Assembly (NCBI RefSeq): GCF_009870125.1 | Contig: NC_046683.1 | Coordinates: 63,875,869 to 63,939,868, forward strand | Length of the DNA stretch: 64,000 bases | Reading direction: 5' to 3' | DNA from: Drosophila pseudoobscura | Taxonomy: Eukaryota > Arthropoda > Insecta > Diptera > Drosophilidae | The notes under the pieces: model-generated | Seen by the model: the letters and a program-made list of their open reading frames with translations, nothing else | Told to the model about the DNA's origin: nothing | Databases searched by the model: none | Program-made: the position numbers and the translations under genes | In this document: positions 1-16,631 of the stretch, piece after piece | Numbering within the stretch: position 1 is the stretch's first letter | Layout of the letters: every line of letters begins with the position of its first letter

Positions 1-5426
<5,426 letters not shown>

Positions 5427-5585
5427 ATGCAAATAGATAGAAAAAAAAGCCTGCTGTACATGCAAAATCTCACCACCAAAACAGAGTCGACAAGGAATAC
5501 AAATGGCACCCAATCAGCAGAAGGATCCCCAATCGGTGGAGGCGAGCGGAAGGACACCTACGGTACAGCTGACTCGAGCAGAACG
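5427..5585 (+). CDS. Candidate spliced 5' coding exon, readable in two frames (Rexo5 or BTB gene)
   Basis: The exon ends at a strong donor, GAACG|GTGAGTAC, at 5586. Frame A starts at ATG 5427 or 5460, directly after an in-frame stop at 5424. It gives up to 53 codons ending ADSSRT in phase 0, which joins in frame to the BTB exon at 18279 (LKNKDWVFTE). Frame B starts at ATG 5503 in an excellent context (ACAAATGG). It gives MAPNQQKDPQ ending TRAE plus two bases (phase 2). That joins in frame to the acceptor TGTTGCAG|CT at 8129, reading R-LKIRLVNM into the Rexo5 start. Both frames have ordinary Drosophila codon use. Distance and start context favour Rexo5, but the sequence alone cannot decide. 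In either case zpg lies inside the following intron. Confidence 0.5.
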
Positions 5586-5895
5586 GTGAGTACTCCACCT
5601 GATTTGTACAAAGATTATAAAGGTAGAAAATTATATTCATTAAGATACGTTTTAAAGTACATATGTGTATGTACACAACAAAAGTGGTACATTTCGCTTA
5701 GTTAAGAAGTAGTGACACTTGAAAGGAAATTATGAAATTATGTTAAGTACAATGTCGATAATTCTTACATATCGATTATGATGTGAATATGATTGAGCCA
5801 TCTCCGAACATCTCTTGAAGAAGGCACGCGAAAAAAATAAAAGAACAGAGAACTTCATTGATAGGAAAATGTCAAAAATTTAGTTAGAATCATGA

Positions 5896-7137
5896 TTAGA
5901 TTTCATCCGCTCCAGGCGGGGGCTTGCGCTGGGACTGGGTCGCGTAGAGCTCTTCGAGCAACTTGCGAAACATCTCCGGACTTATATTATTGCCCACACG
6001 CATCAGGACAAACCAGTCGCCGAAGCTGCAGTTTTGCAGGGCGCGCTGCAGATGTGACTTGGGCATGAGACGGGCTCTGGCCCGCAGAATGTGGAAGCGT
6101 ATGCCGCTATTGAACATGGTAATCATGCGGAAGAACAGCTTGAGTCCAGCCAGAAAAGTCATTGCCATAAACCAGACCCACAAGAAGGCAAAGATCTTCT
6201 CGTTCAGAATATTTAGGGGCAGTAGGCAGAGGGTATCCATTGAAGAGTCCGATCCGCTAGGCCCGAATCTGACTACCTCGCACTTTGCGCACTTGGGAAA
6301 GACGCGCTTGGTGATGCTGCTCCACATCTCCCAGTCGCCAGAGTACACCGCAAGGAAAGCGTCAACATAATGAGTCCAGAAACCTTCAATAAACACATCC
6401 AATAGCAGCATGTTCACAATCTGTTGAGAATGAGTTGAATGAGATAAAGGGCGGGCACAAATGGTGAGGCGTTGTCTACTTACGCTGATCCCTAAGTTCA
6501 GGACCTCGCAAAACACATAGCTGGCAAAGTAGCGAAAGTGTGTCTCCTTGTAGTCGCTCGTAAAGTATTTGACCAGAACACCCAAGTGAGCCTTGCTCCT
6601 CTCCTTGCTGACTGCGGTCTGGTGAAAATCCATGCACAGATGCTTTAGGCGGCCGCCCTCCCAGATCTTCCACAAAAATGCCGGCAAATAAAACACAAAC
6701 GACTGCAGGAGCATCACTAGAACAACCCACTGGTAATAGCGCAGATATCGGCGCTGAGCCATAGGCACTGTTCCTCCCAAACCACCTGCGTAAAGCGAAT
6801 AAATGTTTTAAGTCACAAATCGAACGCTGATGGATGAACGCATTTTCCAATTCTTACCCGGCTTGCAGCGCTCGTGTCCAAACGGATCAGGCGTGTACGT
6901 TATGTTGGTCGATACGTAGGCGCCGTACATCCAGCAATAAGCGTGAATAAAGTCCATGTCATTGTGATCGCGCATGCACTGTATGGGATCGCCAAAGTAC
7001 TGCTTGGAGGAGAGCAGAAAAGTGCAGGCCAACAGCAGGGCCACCGTGCACTTAGAGTGGATGGTGAAGACGGCATCGTAAATGTGCACCGACTTGAATT
7101 GCAAGTACTTAGACAGCGGCTTAACTGCGGCATACAT
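5896..7137 (-). CDS. zpg: Innexin 4 (zero population growth), germline gap-junction protein
   Basis: Three exons, read right to left: 7137-6858, 6785-6484 and 6420-5896. The introns are 72 and 63 bp and all splice sites are in frame. The start ATG (7135-7137) has context ACAAAATG. The product is about 368 residues, close to the 367 I recall for D. melanogaster Zpg. It has the innexin layout: short N terminus, TM1 (about 30-48), an extracellular loop with Cys in QCMRDH and HAYCW, the family signature YYQWV at the start of TM2, TM3 in the [13 protein letters not shown] region, a second loop with KCAKCEV and TLCLLP, TM4 near [16 protein letters not shown], and a short basic tail. Zpg forms gap junctions between germ cells and somatic support cells, and is needed for survival and differentiation of early germ cells. 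It is transcribed away from Rexo5 and lies between the 5427-5585 exon and its possible downstream partners. Confidence 0.94.
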
Positions 7138-7448
7138 TTTGTGGATCTATATTCAGAGCACTACACACTTTTTTCGTTGATTTCACGCAGCCCTTTTTGC
7201 ACAAGTTGAAAATAAGGCGCAAAGCACGCGGCGTTCTAACGGTGAGTTTTGGCTTATTGCCATCTCGCTCTTATCTGTGGCAGACGGCATGTAAAAGAAC
7301 GAGAGACATATATATATAACCGGAATCTTATATCAGCCAGCTTTCGGCAGCAAGTAATTTTATTGGCGCTGCTACATGCGGGCACTTTTTGTACTAAATA
7401 GGTATTTTTCCACATGTAGTTATTGTGTAGTTACCATGTAAAAACATA

Positions 7449-7795
7449 ATTTTTTGTTGACCAGTTTCTGTTTAAACCTTATTTCATAAAAAAAACAGTA
7501 AGCGGGGTCGTTAAAACTAGCCAATCTTGTAGAACATTTATTTATCAATGGCCTAAAATGATGTGGGCAGAACTAAGGGTTTTAGTTAGCTAGAATTATT
7601 CAACGGAATCTCTAAATTGAGCAATATGAACGACTATCCTCTTTCGTTGTTTCGTTTTGACCTATTTCGCTAAAACCTTTTTTTAAACAAAATAGGTTCA
7701 TTGATTGGTTAAAATTATGTTGGCAGAGCTGAGAGATCTATCTAGCTAGTAATATTCGACGGAATATCATAATCGAGGAATATGGTTTCCAATCC
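7449..7795. repeat. Diverged tandem duplication in the zpg-Rexo5 spacer
   Basis: Copy 1 (about 7449-7640) and copy 2 (about 7650-7795) share an ordered series of blocks: TTGACC...TTT, AAACCTT, AAAATxATGTxGGCAG, TAGCTAG, ATTCxACGGAAT, and GAGxAATATG...TCCTC. The offset of the AAAATxATGT block is 156 bp. Identity is moderate with small gaps, so the duplication is old. I see no coding potential. Confidence 0.6.
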
Positions 7796-8029
7796 TCGAC
7801 GGAGAACGATTAACCCATTGCAAGCCAAGGGGGTATTTAATATTTCACCGAAAATAATGCAAATTTTTGCGCAGTTCAGGTGAAAGATATCGTGTTTTTT
7901 TTTTTAGTTTAGAGGAAAGATGGCATGGATCTACAAGGAGAGTTTACAATCAGTAATATTTTCCGTCATATACCTCAATTCGTTGAACTTTTTAATAGAG
8001 GGGGGTGAAGTGGGCTAAGTTCGATTTCT

Positions 8030-8037
8030 TATCGATA
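8030..8037. promoter_or_regulatory. DRE octamer TATCGATA, likely Rexo5 core-promoter element
   Basis: A perfect palindromic TATCGATA sits 114 bp upstream of the Rexo5 ATG. This is the binding site of DREF, a frequent core-promoter motif of Drosophila housekeeping genes. Its position fits a promoter that starts Rexo5 transcription locally. That would compete with the idea that its first exon is at 5503-5585. Confidence 0.55.
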
Positions 8038-8150
8038 TACGATGTTTCTCCATGTGCTCAATTTGTTTTGATTGAAAAATCGCTTAAAATTGCTGGATAT
8101 AAAGACTTAGTAACCTTTTGTGTTGCAGCTTAAAAATCAGGCTTGTCAAT

Positions 8151-10351
8151 ATGAAGGAGCAAGTCTCAGCAAAACAGCAGGAACGCAGCGAAAAGAAGAA
8201 AAAGAAGCTGGCCGCATTGGCAAATCTGATGGACCTGAACGATCGGGATCGTGTACATGAGGCGGAGCTGGCGAGGAAGCGGGATTCCGAGTCAAAATCA
8301 AGCGGCGCCGAGGCTGATCTCACAGATGAGCCACAGACGAACAAAAGTCACAATGAGGCGGAGCGGTCCAGCGGTGTAGAGGCGGCAGACGACGGCTTTT
8401 TCACCGTGAGCAGCAAGCGAAAAGTCAAGAATCGGCATACCATCAGAAGCACCCCCGAAGAGACCTCGACAGCGGATGCCACAGATGCGGAGACGGTCCA
8501 CATAGATCAGCCACAGACGAAACGCATTCGCAAAGATGAGGCAGCTGGTGGCGACAGCCTACCCGATGACACGTTGGTTACTCTTAGCGAAGAACAATAC
8601 AAGGCCCTTTCGGCGGATCTGCGGCGACGCAAGCGGCGACTGCAGGATGTTCCCGCCTTGCGGCTGAGGGAGATGGGGCAGCGTGCGTTGCTGGAGACGC
8701 CTCAAGATGCGCGCACACCCATCTTCCTCAGCGATATACAGAACCTGCTGATGTCGGGCATGATTGGCCAGAAGAGTCCCTGCCGGCCAGACCGGTGGTG
8801 CTCCACCGAAAAGTGGGTGAGTCTCTCGCACAGCGTGGTGGTCATCCTGGAGGGCCTCTCCCTGTACCACTACCTCTCCAATGAGAGCCAGTTCGAGGCC
8901 ACCAATAGGATCTTCAACGCGAAGCTGGAGCTTATGCTCCCCCAGCAGGCTGAAGGCATGATTATCGATGAGATCGCTCAGGTATGTACTGCTTTAGGCC
9001 TATCCACTGATTGCTAATCGCTAATCGATAATATATTTATGGTTCTTTCCAGATTCCGTTGACCAGTGTGCAAGCCAAGAAGCTAATTGACGAGCACGGT
9101 TGCCTGGAATCTGCAGTTGCCCTCAACCAGGATCCCACACTGTTCGTGAGGGGTATTTTCAACATTAGTGGCGAGGAGCCGGGCATGGAGCTGCCTCATC
9201 TGCATCCAGATGACAAATTCCCGCGGACCAAACTCCTGCTCTCCGCCCTGCAAATGGTCGACGAGGGCTATCCAATCCCCTTGCAGGGAGAGCTCCACAG
9301 CCGCTTCAGGGCCTACAAGTTCACAAAGCCATCGTACAAGCCGGTCAACAACCACAGTCCCATGTACGGCGTGGACTGTGAAATGTGTCGCACTGTGGCC
9401 GGGGTCAACGAGCTGACGCGTATTTCCATTGTAGACGAGGAGTACAGGACTGTTTACGAGACGCTGGTGATGCCCGACAACAGGATCGTGGATTACCTTA
9501 CCCAGTACTCGGGCATTACCGAGGACATCATGAAGCAGGTGACCAAGCAGCTGAAGGATGTGCAGAGGGAGGTGTCAGCACTGCTGCCAGACGATGCCAT
9601 CCTCGTGGGACAGTCCCTTAACTCCGATTTGAATGCCATGCGGATGATGCATCCGTATGTGATCGACACCAGCGTGTGCTTCAACATGTCCGGAATTCGG
9701 AGGCGGAAGAGCAAATTGAAGCATCTGGCCATGACTTTCCTCAAGGAGACCATCCAGGAGAACGAGTACGGCCACGACTCGATCGAAGACTCCAGGGCAA
9801 CGCTAAAGCTCGTGAAGATGAAGCTCGCTAACAGCATCGAGTTTGGCGACGAGATTATGACCCAACAGAAGCGTCTGCAGGAGATCGCCAATGCCTGCAG
9901 CGGCGACAGCATCACGAACAACATGTTTGCACATTCGGCCAAGCGGGACAGGAGGACAGCGATCGTGAATGTGGGAGACCTGCAGCCGCGCCTCAAGGAG
10001 ATCATACAGAAGGCCGAGCAGGTCGTCCCCAAAGACACCAGCAGTTCTGTCCTCGTGCACGAGGTGGCCACCACCAAAGAAGCTGTCCGAAAAGTCACCG
10101 AAATAGCGCTAGAGAACTCTCTGACCATTGCCAATCTCCCAATCCCCGAAGAGGACTTCCTCCTGGATAAAGCTGAACGCAGTGCTGCCAAAATCGACAA
10201 GGTCATCGAGCGTCTGTGGAACACAGTGGCCCACAATGGCCTCTTCCTCGTTCTCATGGGCGGCTCGGCAGAGTGCCCCAAGGGTGTGGCCAAAATAGCC
10301 ATCAAGCGATTGAATGGCACCGAACAGACTAGTGCTCCAATCAACAGTTAG
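8151..10351 (+). CDS. Rexo5: Rexo5: DEDDh RNA exonuclease (REXO1/REXO5 family)
   Basis: Two exons, 8151-8981 and 9053-10351, are joined in phase 0 across a 71 bp intron (CAG|GTATGT ... TTTCCAG|ATT). They give about 709 residues from ATG 8151. An extra N terminus from 5503-5585 is possible. The N-terminal third is charged, with Lys/Arg-rich clusters (KKKKK near residue 16, KRIRK, RRRKRR) fitting nuclear or nucleolar targeting. The exonuclease domain has all acidic and His residues of the DEDDh type: VDCEM (Asp about 385, Glu about 387), LNSDLNAM (Asp about 469) and GHDSIEDSRA (His about 518, Asp about 523). The C-terminal LFLVLMGG/AIKRLNG pattern resembles an RRM-like fold. In flies this family member (which I recall as CG8368) trims 3' ends of 28S rRNA, 5S rRNA and snoRNAs. 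A variant poly(A) signal ATTAAA is at 10502. Confidence 0.87.
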
Positions 10352-10501
10352 ATTCGTGGCCCCACAGCCTGAACTGCATCCCATCAGCCCTGACTTTAAT
10401 CTAATTTTATGCCCCGGAAATGTCCCACGAAAACCATCGATAGCTTGGATCAAACCGCTGACGCAGCTACAAGACAGCAGTGTCTTAGTGTCTCAAGCAA
10501 A

Positions 10502-10507
10502 ATTAAA
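10502..10507 (+). terminator. Putative poly(A) signal ATTAAA of Rexo5
   Basis: ATTAAA lies 151 bp after the Rexo5 stop codon. It is the commonest variant of AATAAA. A T-rich stretch (CATTCTTTTTTTTCC) follows about 45 bp later and could be the downstream element. Confidence 0.4.
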
Positions 10508-11792
10508 TTAGCCGTACAGCCCAACCTCTGACGTACAATCAATTTCTCCATTCTTTTTTTTTCCTAATCTAATCTAATCCGAAATTACACTGCAAAAATG
10601 TAACGAAACTAAAGTTGTAAAATTTACAAATAACCGCAAGAAATCACAAAAATCAAATGTAAACAAATGCAACTGCCTTTTCCTTTGGGGGGAGCGGAAT
10701 TTAGAAAATGAGAAGACGTGGAGGAGGAGCCCAGAATCGATGGCCCTTAAATATTGCCAAATGTTTTTACCAAATGGTTCGTTCGTTCGGGTTCGACTCC
10801 GTAAAGTGAGATTTGACCTAGTTTCTGGTGGTTTGCATTGCCCGATATTTTCCGTTGGCTTTCCCTTCCCTTCCATTCCATTTCCTTTCTGTTGGTCGGT
10901 CGGTAGGTCGACGGGTCGGTCGGGCGTTGATAAGAGCTATAAATTTCCTACCTCACACAATACAGCACTCCGTTGTCTAGGGCCCAAAAGAGGCAGCCCT
11001 CCCTATGATGCCCACGCACGCACTCTCGCTCGCCTGCTGGCCCGTTCTCTCTCCCTCTCTCTCTCTTTTTGGAAAGGGAAAGTGTACGAAAGTTGTTGTC
11101 CGGGGCATCCGCATCAGTGTCCGTGTCTTATCACACGCTCGAAAATGTTGCGTCTTCTGGCTGCCAGAAGCACGACCTGTGGGTCGGAGAGAGCTCTCCC
11201 TCGACACGACACCCACTGCGCATGTCCGGCTGGGGAAAAGCTGCTGAGAATTTTCCCCATGCCCAGCAACAGGGCTGCCAGAAGGCTGCGATTTGGCTGT
11301 CGATTGTAATACATGCCCACAATAAGAAACAATTTCTGTTGTGCTTCATAAATTTGGGTTCTAATCTAATTTGTATCCAAACACTTAACGGGATTAATAC
11401 TGACAAGTTGTCAGTGACAACACTATATGGACGGACCTGGTGGCAACGCCGTGTCGAGAAAGTGGGTATGTTTTCCTTCTGTCTCGCTTTTCTTGTACCT
11501 TGCTTTGTTGTTGTTGTTGTTGGTGTGTGTGTTTTTTTTTTTGGATTTGGCGCTCTCCGCTCGGAAAAGCGCACACGAAAGATTTTGTTGTATATACGGT
11601 TTTCGGCTCTCGAGAGGAGACGTTGTCGTTGGTTGGTGGCTGCCTTTCCCAATTCCGTTTGGCACGAGGCGCGCGCAAAACTCTCGGATTCGGATCGTAC
11701 TATATTGCATATCTATATATCCACCACACACCTACGTATGGTATAGGAGGTATATGAATATAGTACATGGGCCAGTGGAGAGTGTAGAGCAT

Positions 11793-11845
11793 AACACGGG
11801 CATTACGGGCAGAACGGGCAATACGGGCAATACGGGCAATACGGG
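11793..11845. repeat. 9-bp minisatellite, consensus CAATACGGG
   Basis: Five full 9-bp units begin at 11801, 11810, 11819, 11828 and 11837 (CATTACGGG, CAGAACGGG, then three CAATACGGG). A partial unit (AACACGGG) precedes them. The last three copies are identical, so slippage is recent. Confidence 0.9.
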
Positions 11846-14596
11846 TAGTGTGCGGCATTAAATTGGGCATAAACAAATTTGCCCAAAACAAATCGGAACA
11901 AAACAAAACAAAACCCTAACTAAACAGAATCGAATCGAATCGAAATCTCGCCAAAATACTCGGTATCTGTTGTCTGCTGTTTGCGGAAATCGGCAGTCAG
12001 CAAGGAATATCTTTTGCCGAACTATTTCGAAAATTCTCATTCAGAATTCAGAATTCGGGCCATAAACTCGGGTAAGTCGCGTAAGGCGCAAGGCCCGTGT
12101 GTAATTAATCAAAAGTCCATTCGTATATACAAAACATGAGCGAGCAATTGGCTAACATAAATTGTGTATCCATAAGATACACAGACACGCAGGCACACAG
12201 CCACAGACACAGCCGCAGCCACAGATACTTTGCCAAGCGAAAGCCTGTTCAAAGGAATTCAGGGAGAACTTTCTCTGTATGTGTGTGCCTATGCGGGTGT
12301 GTGTGTGCATGTGTGCGTGTGCCCATGTCCGTATAAGCGAGTGGGAAACTCGTTCACTGTGTCAGTGTTTCAGTGTATCATCCGCCACATCAGCTGGGCC
12401 TGGCATCCATCGCGCATACGCCGCATTGTCAATTGTTACGAGCCCTCGCGTCCATTCCGCCTCGCCTCTTCTGCCACTTCGCCCTTGGCACCAACTGGTT
12501 GCCCAAGCGACCCCAATCCCTTCCTGCTCCCCATTCCTGCCCTGCCGCTGCCGCCCCTCCAACGCATGGATCCCCATCGTCGCGCTCTTGATATTGGCTA
12601 TTGGCCTAGCCCAAGTCCCATCCCGCATCCCGCTTCCCGCTGCCCACTCCACTCCCCTCCAGCACTCCGCTTTCTTTATTTCCTTTGTCTGCAATTGCAA
12701 ATTTGTTCGCTGTGGACTTCGTTTTCCCCCGAACTGTTTGCTCCAGTTTCTGTCAGAGGCCACCCCCATGCCCCACTCCATGCCGAACATGGAACATGTT
12801 GCGTAGGGTTTTCCTCTCCCTCTCTCTCTCTCTCTCTCTGTCTCTTCATCCATTGAGGGTGAGTTTTTCCGCTTTTTCCGTTTTCATGTTTTGTTTGCAT
12901 TTCGGAAGGCGACGCACCCACACTCCTGGCTCCGCATAAAAGAGAGAGCACCAGGGAAAACCAGGTGAAAGTTTCTGCCAAAAAAAAAAGTTTTGCTTGT
13001 GAGCAGGTTTATTGTTTGCTTACTTGGAATATACCTCACTTTATGTATTTAGCGATTATTAGTTGCTATCTCATAAATGGCAATTTATTGCTGTTTTAAT
13101 ACGTCAGTTACTTGTCTGATCCAAGCTGGGCTAGCGCCATCCACACCCCAACCTGCATCTGATACCACGTTAAAAGAGAATGAATCAGGGGAAAACCAGA
13201 AACTGATTGACTAACTGACTGACTGACTGACCAGCTGAATGACTGACGCAGTAGCCTGGTACACTCTTTGTGCACAAAGGCTATGCCCCGGCTATTACTA
13301 CCCCAATAGCTATTGGAATGTTCTGTCATATTCAGAGTCTGCTGTTACATTTGGAACGTAGCCAAGTGGGCAGAAAAAGTTTTGACTGCGTTCGTCTATT
13401 CAGACGAATAGAGATGAGTAATGCAGGCCTCCTGGACGGTGTATTTTTGCACGGCATCGCGATCAAATGATGTCATTTGTCTGTCCTGTTCGCAGTCGGA
13501 CTCATAATCGTAGGTTCCGAGGTGACACAAATTGAATTACTTGTCCCGACTCGAGCATTTAACGGGCTTCCAGCGGACTAGAGTTCAACTAGAGTCCAAA
13601 TCGCATTTGCTGTGACCCATGTGGGATGTATGACTCTACTCTGGATATTTCCACTCGATTCGAGGTATTTTTTACTTAATTAAAGTTCTACCGAGTGTTT
13701 CATAACCACACTCTCTACGACTACCCAATAATGCACCACATTAGGGCGTTCAAATGGGGACCGCGGAGCCATCGCACTTGCTGAACTTTTCAGTGGTCGC
13801 TGAAGAATGCGGCAAGTGTTTTATTTTTGAACTATAGAAATATCTTCAGGGCTTGTTTGTGATGCAATTGCCGGCTATATTCCCAGGAAGCAAATTGGGC
13901 TGGGTGCGTTTTTTGTTTCCATTTCGGTTATACATAAGTATGTACGTGTCTTCCCATCGATTTCTATCGTCTGTTTATTTATTTGCACTTCTGCTTCTAC
14001 TTCGGCATCGGCATCGGCATCGGCTTCGGCTTCTGCTGCGTATTCGGAGATGTTTACCTTTAGCCAACAATGTGAATAATTATGTTAAATTTAACTAATT
14101 AAACAGTTTTTCCTCTGGCCCCGGTATGGGGTATACACACAAACACATGTACATGCATAGGTGTGTATGCGTGTATGCGTGTATGTATGTATATTGATTC
14201 TGCTCCACTTTGCTCCGATGCTGCTAATTATATTTTTTCCCTTTATGAATGCAAATATTTGATTCGCTCCGACGCCGTGCCCGGCCGTTTGGCCGCCCGG
14301 CGACCGTAAACGGGTTTTAATGATCATCATATGCTGGAAATGGGGAAATGGGGCCCACTACAGAGAGCTGCTGTTGTCACGGCTAGGCGTGTTTGGGGAG
14401 TTCGCTCGGTGTCCTAGTGTCAAGGTCGTGCGTGAGTCTGTTGTGGAGTCGACGTCAGTGTTAACTGTTAACAGTTGTTGTTGTTGTTGCTTTAGTCGTA
14501 GGCTTTTCTGGCACGGCTTCCGCTTTGCTGGCACCGCGACTCATTAGCGGTTGACGCTGCCTCAGCAGCCGCCTCAGCCGGCTCAGCCGGCACCCT

Positions 14597-14608
14597 ATGC
14601 AGGGCGAG
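14597..14608 (+). CDS. Candidate alternative 5' micro-exon of the BTB-BACK gene (four codons, MQGE)
   Basis: ATG CAG GGC GAG is followed at once by a textbook donor, GAG|GTAAGA, in phase 0. It would join in frame to the BTB exon at 18279. An in-frame stop at 14552 closes the frame upstream, so this ATG would be the start. The ATG context (CCCTATGC) is weak. The upstream 150 bp would be 5' untranslated leader. The implied intron is 3.7 kb, far shorter than the 12.7 kb needed for the 5427 exon. Confidence 0.4.
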
Positions 14609-15819
14609 GTAAGATCGAAGACTTTGTGGAGCAAATATCTGAAAAAATTCCCTTCTCCTTTTTAATCTAGTAATATTGGAAAATCACTTACTATAAGCTT
14701 CGAAAATTATTTGTTTTGATCCAGGTTTATTTCTTGCAACTTTAAGTAATTATAAAAGTACGACAACGCTTACATATACACATACAAATAAAATGGTAAA
14801 TATAAATCATATAAAGTGGCTCTCGAGGAAAACTTGACTCATATAGTATATGTATGTATCTCTTGCTCCAATTTGCTCCAATTTGCTATAATCTGCTTTC
14901 ATCTGTACCTAATCTCCTGCTGCAACTTCTGCGGCAAACCTCGTCGAGTGCATGAATACTTTTCCACACACACAAACACACGAACTCGTATGCCTGGGCT
15001 CAACCAGGCACCGCCGCAGAGTTGCAGCTTTTGCCCTGCTGTTCTCTCTGTGGCCCTTGCCAGCACCTATCATTGTTGCTATTATTACATGTGTGGTGTA
15101 AATGCACGCACTCACACCCAGACACAGATTCCGCAAAAAAAGGTGCACCCATACATCCATGGGTATGATTCTGCTTCTACATGTTGCCTTTGCCTTTGCC
15201 TCATATTTGCATTGCTTATCAATAATATGAATATCGTGCCTACACAATGGAGCGACGACAATTACAGTTGTCAAATATGTACAACTCCCACACCCACTTG
15301 TAGTTCCACTCCCACTCCTACTCCCCACCACCACCACCCACACAATCTTCTTGTTAATAAGAAAGTCCAATAGTCAAATCTTTTGCCAGCTGCAGCTCCC
15401 TTAAACTGAGATACGAGTGCCAGTGATATTAATTTCATTACTGGCCATCTGTCCCCCAAAAATGAGGCTAGTATTCACGGACTTGCGGCTCCCGAACCGA
15501 CGCACTTTAGTTCATTTCCGGTTGGCCTGCATATCGCTGATATTAATTTTTTTTGCAATTTAAAAGTTTCCATCAAAAAGGGTTGTTTTTAATCATTCAC
15601 TTCTATTAATTGTGATTAATTTAGAGAGTATTCCACTTCAAACCCAATGACACTCTCAATAAATTGCAAATTTCTGTCTATTTCTGTGGAAAGAACCACA
15701 CTAAGATCCACTACTAATACTGGAAATACGATCCCATTCCATCATGTGTGGATGGAATGTGGAATCATGCCAGAGTTCGGATATTTCGATTTCGCCTTAT
15801 GACGCATTATCAAACTTAC

Positions 15820-15877
15820 TGCTGTTGCTGTTGCTGCTGCTGTTGCTGCTGCCGCTGCCGTTGCCGCCATCGCAGGG
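15820..15877. repeat. CTG/CCG trinucleotide tract
   Basis: Imperfect CTG with GTT, CCG and GCC variants over about 58 bp, in the large intron or upstream region of the BTB gene. It reads as Ala- or Leu-rich peptide in any frame, which explains spurious open frames here. Confidence 0.85.
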
Positions 15878-16596
15878 GCTCCGTCGCCTCGCCGCTGATG
15901 TCGATGTAGTGGCCTGCGAGTCCGCTGGAATGGCAGTCGAGTTCTCAAACTCGTGGTGTTCGGTTCGCCCTTAAGGAAAATCGTGAGAGTACAACTCACT
16001 TTCCTAACCAACCTTCCCACCCCCAAGCCACCAACCAAAAAGACAATCCAATTAGTGTGTGATTTACAATATTGGAAATATACTCGTATATGGCAAAAAA
16101 TAGAGTTCCAAATATAAATACTCGTTTATGAAGAACACCTCCCCCCAACACAACCAAACCCAAACATATCCACAGACAGCGGCAAGCCGAAGTAAACCGC
16201 GTTTGATTGATTGATGGAACGAGCCCCGGTCCGATAAGCAGAAGGAACCAAAATACAATAAAGTGTAAGAAGTGTAAATATACATGATAGTAAATGATAA
16301 TTTGCGATAGGGAATCGAATGACATGCGCTGTAAAGTTCAAGAACGTCTCCGGGCAAGGTCGGGGGCTCTTTATTTACGGTTACGGGTTTACTGGTTAAC
16401 TGTGGCGCTGGTGGCAGCCTCGAGGCACTCCCCATCGTAAATGCCCACGCCTGGAATCCAGAGCGGTTCAGTGCCATCCATCCATACAACCCACTGATAA
16501 AGGAAGCCCATGGAACTTATGACTACCATCCGAGTGCTAATTCGATGCCTGTGCTACACATAAAACTTGAGAATCAGATCAGACCTCTCAGAGCAC

Positions 16597-16631
16597 AGAC
16601 CCCAGACCCCAGACCCCAGATCCCAGACCCC
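16597..16631. repeat. AGACCCC heptamer tandem repeat
   Basis: AGACCCC is repeated three times exactly, then once as AGATCCC and once more as AGACCCC, with no spacers. It is a short recent minisatellite in non-coding DNA. Confidence 0.85.

Larger units (their letters stand above)
7138..8150. other. Intergenic region between divergent zpg and Rexo5
   Basis: About 1 kb separates the two start codons. The zpg promoter should lie at the left end, reading leftward. An AT-rich run with TATATATATAA is at about 7307-7318. The middle holds an old, diverged tandem duplication (7449-7795). The right end holds a DRE octamer at 8030-8037 and a good 3' splice-site-like sequence (CCTTTTGTGTTGCAG) just before 8129. 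That site could serve Rexo5 if its first exon lies further upstream. Confidence 0.6.
10352..14596. other. Non-coding stretch between Rexo5 and the BTB gene's alternative start
   Basis: No exon can be supported except the tiny candidate at its right edge. Contents include GGTC-type tetranucleotide repeats at about 10893-10925, a TATA-like CTATAAATT at about 10937, GAGA/CT tracts at about 11045-11066 and 12811-12845 (GAGA-factor-like), and the 9-bp minisatellite at 11793-11845. There are also GACT repeats at 13202-13248 and GT/ATGT tracts near 14160-14195. A strong donor-like CTCGG|GTAAGT at 12071/12072 could end a non-coding first exon of the BTB gene. If the 5427 exon belongs to the BTB gene, all of this is intron. 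Confidence 0.5.

Noticed and set aside
10785..10805. tRNA B-box-like GGTTCGACTCC
   Set aside because: No A box lies 30-60 bp upstream and no cloverleaf stems can be drawn, so it is not a tRNA gene.
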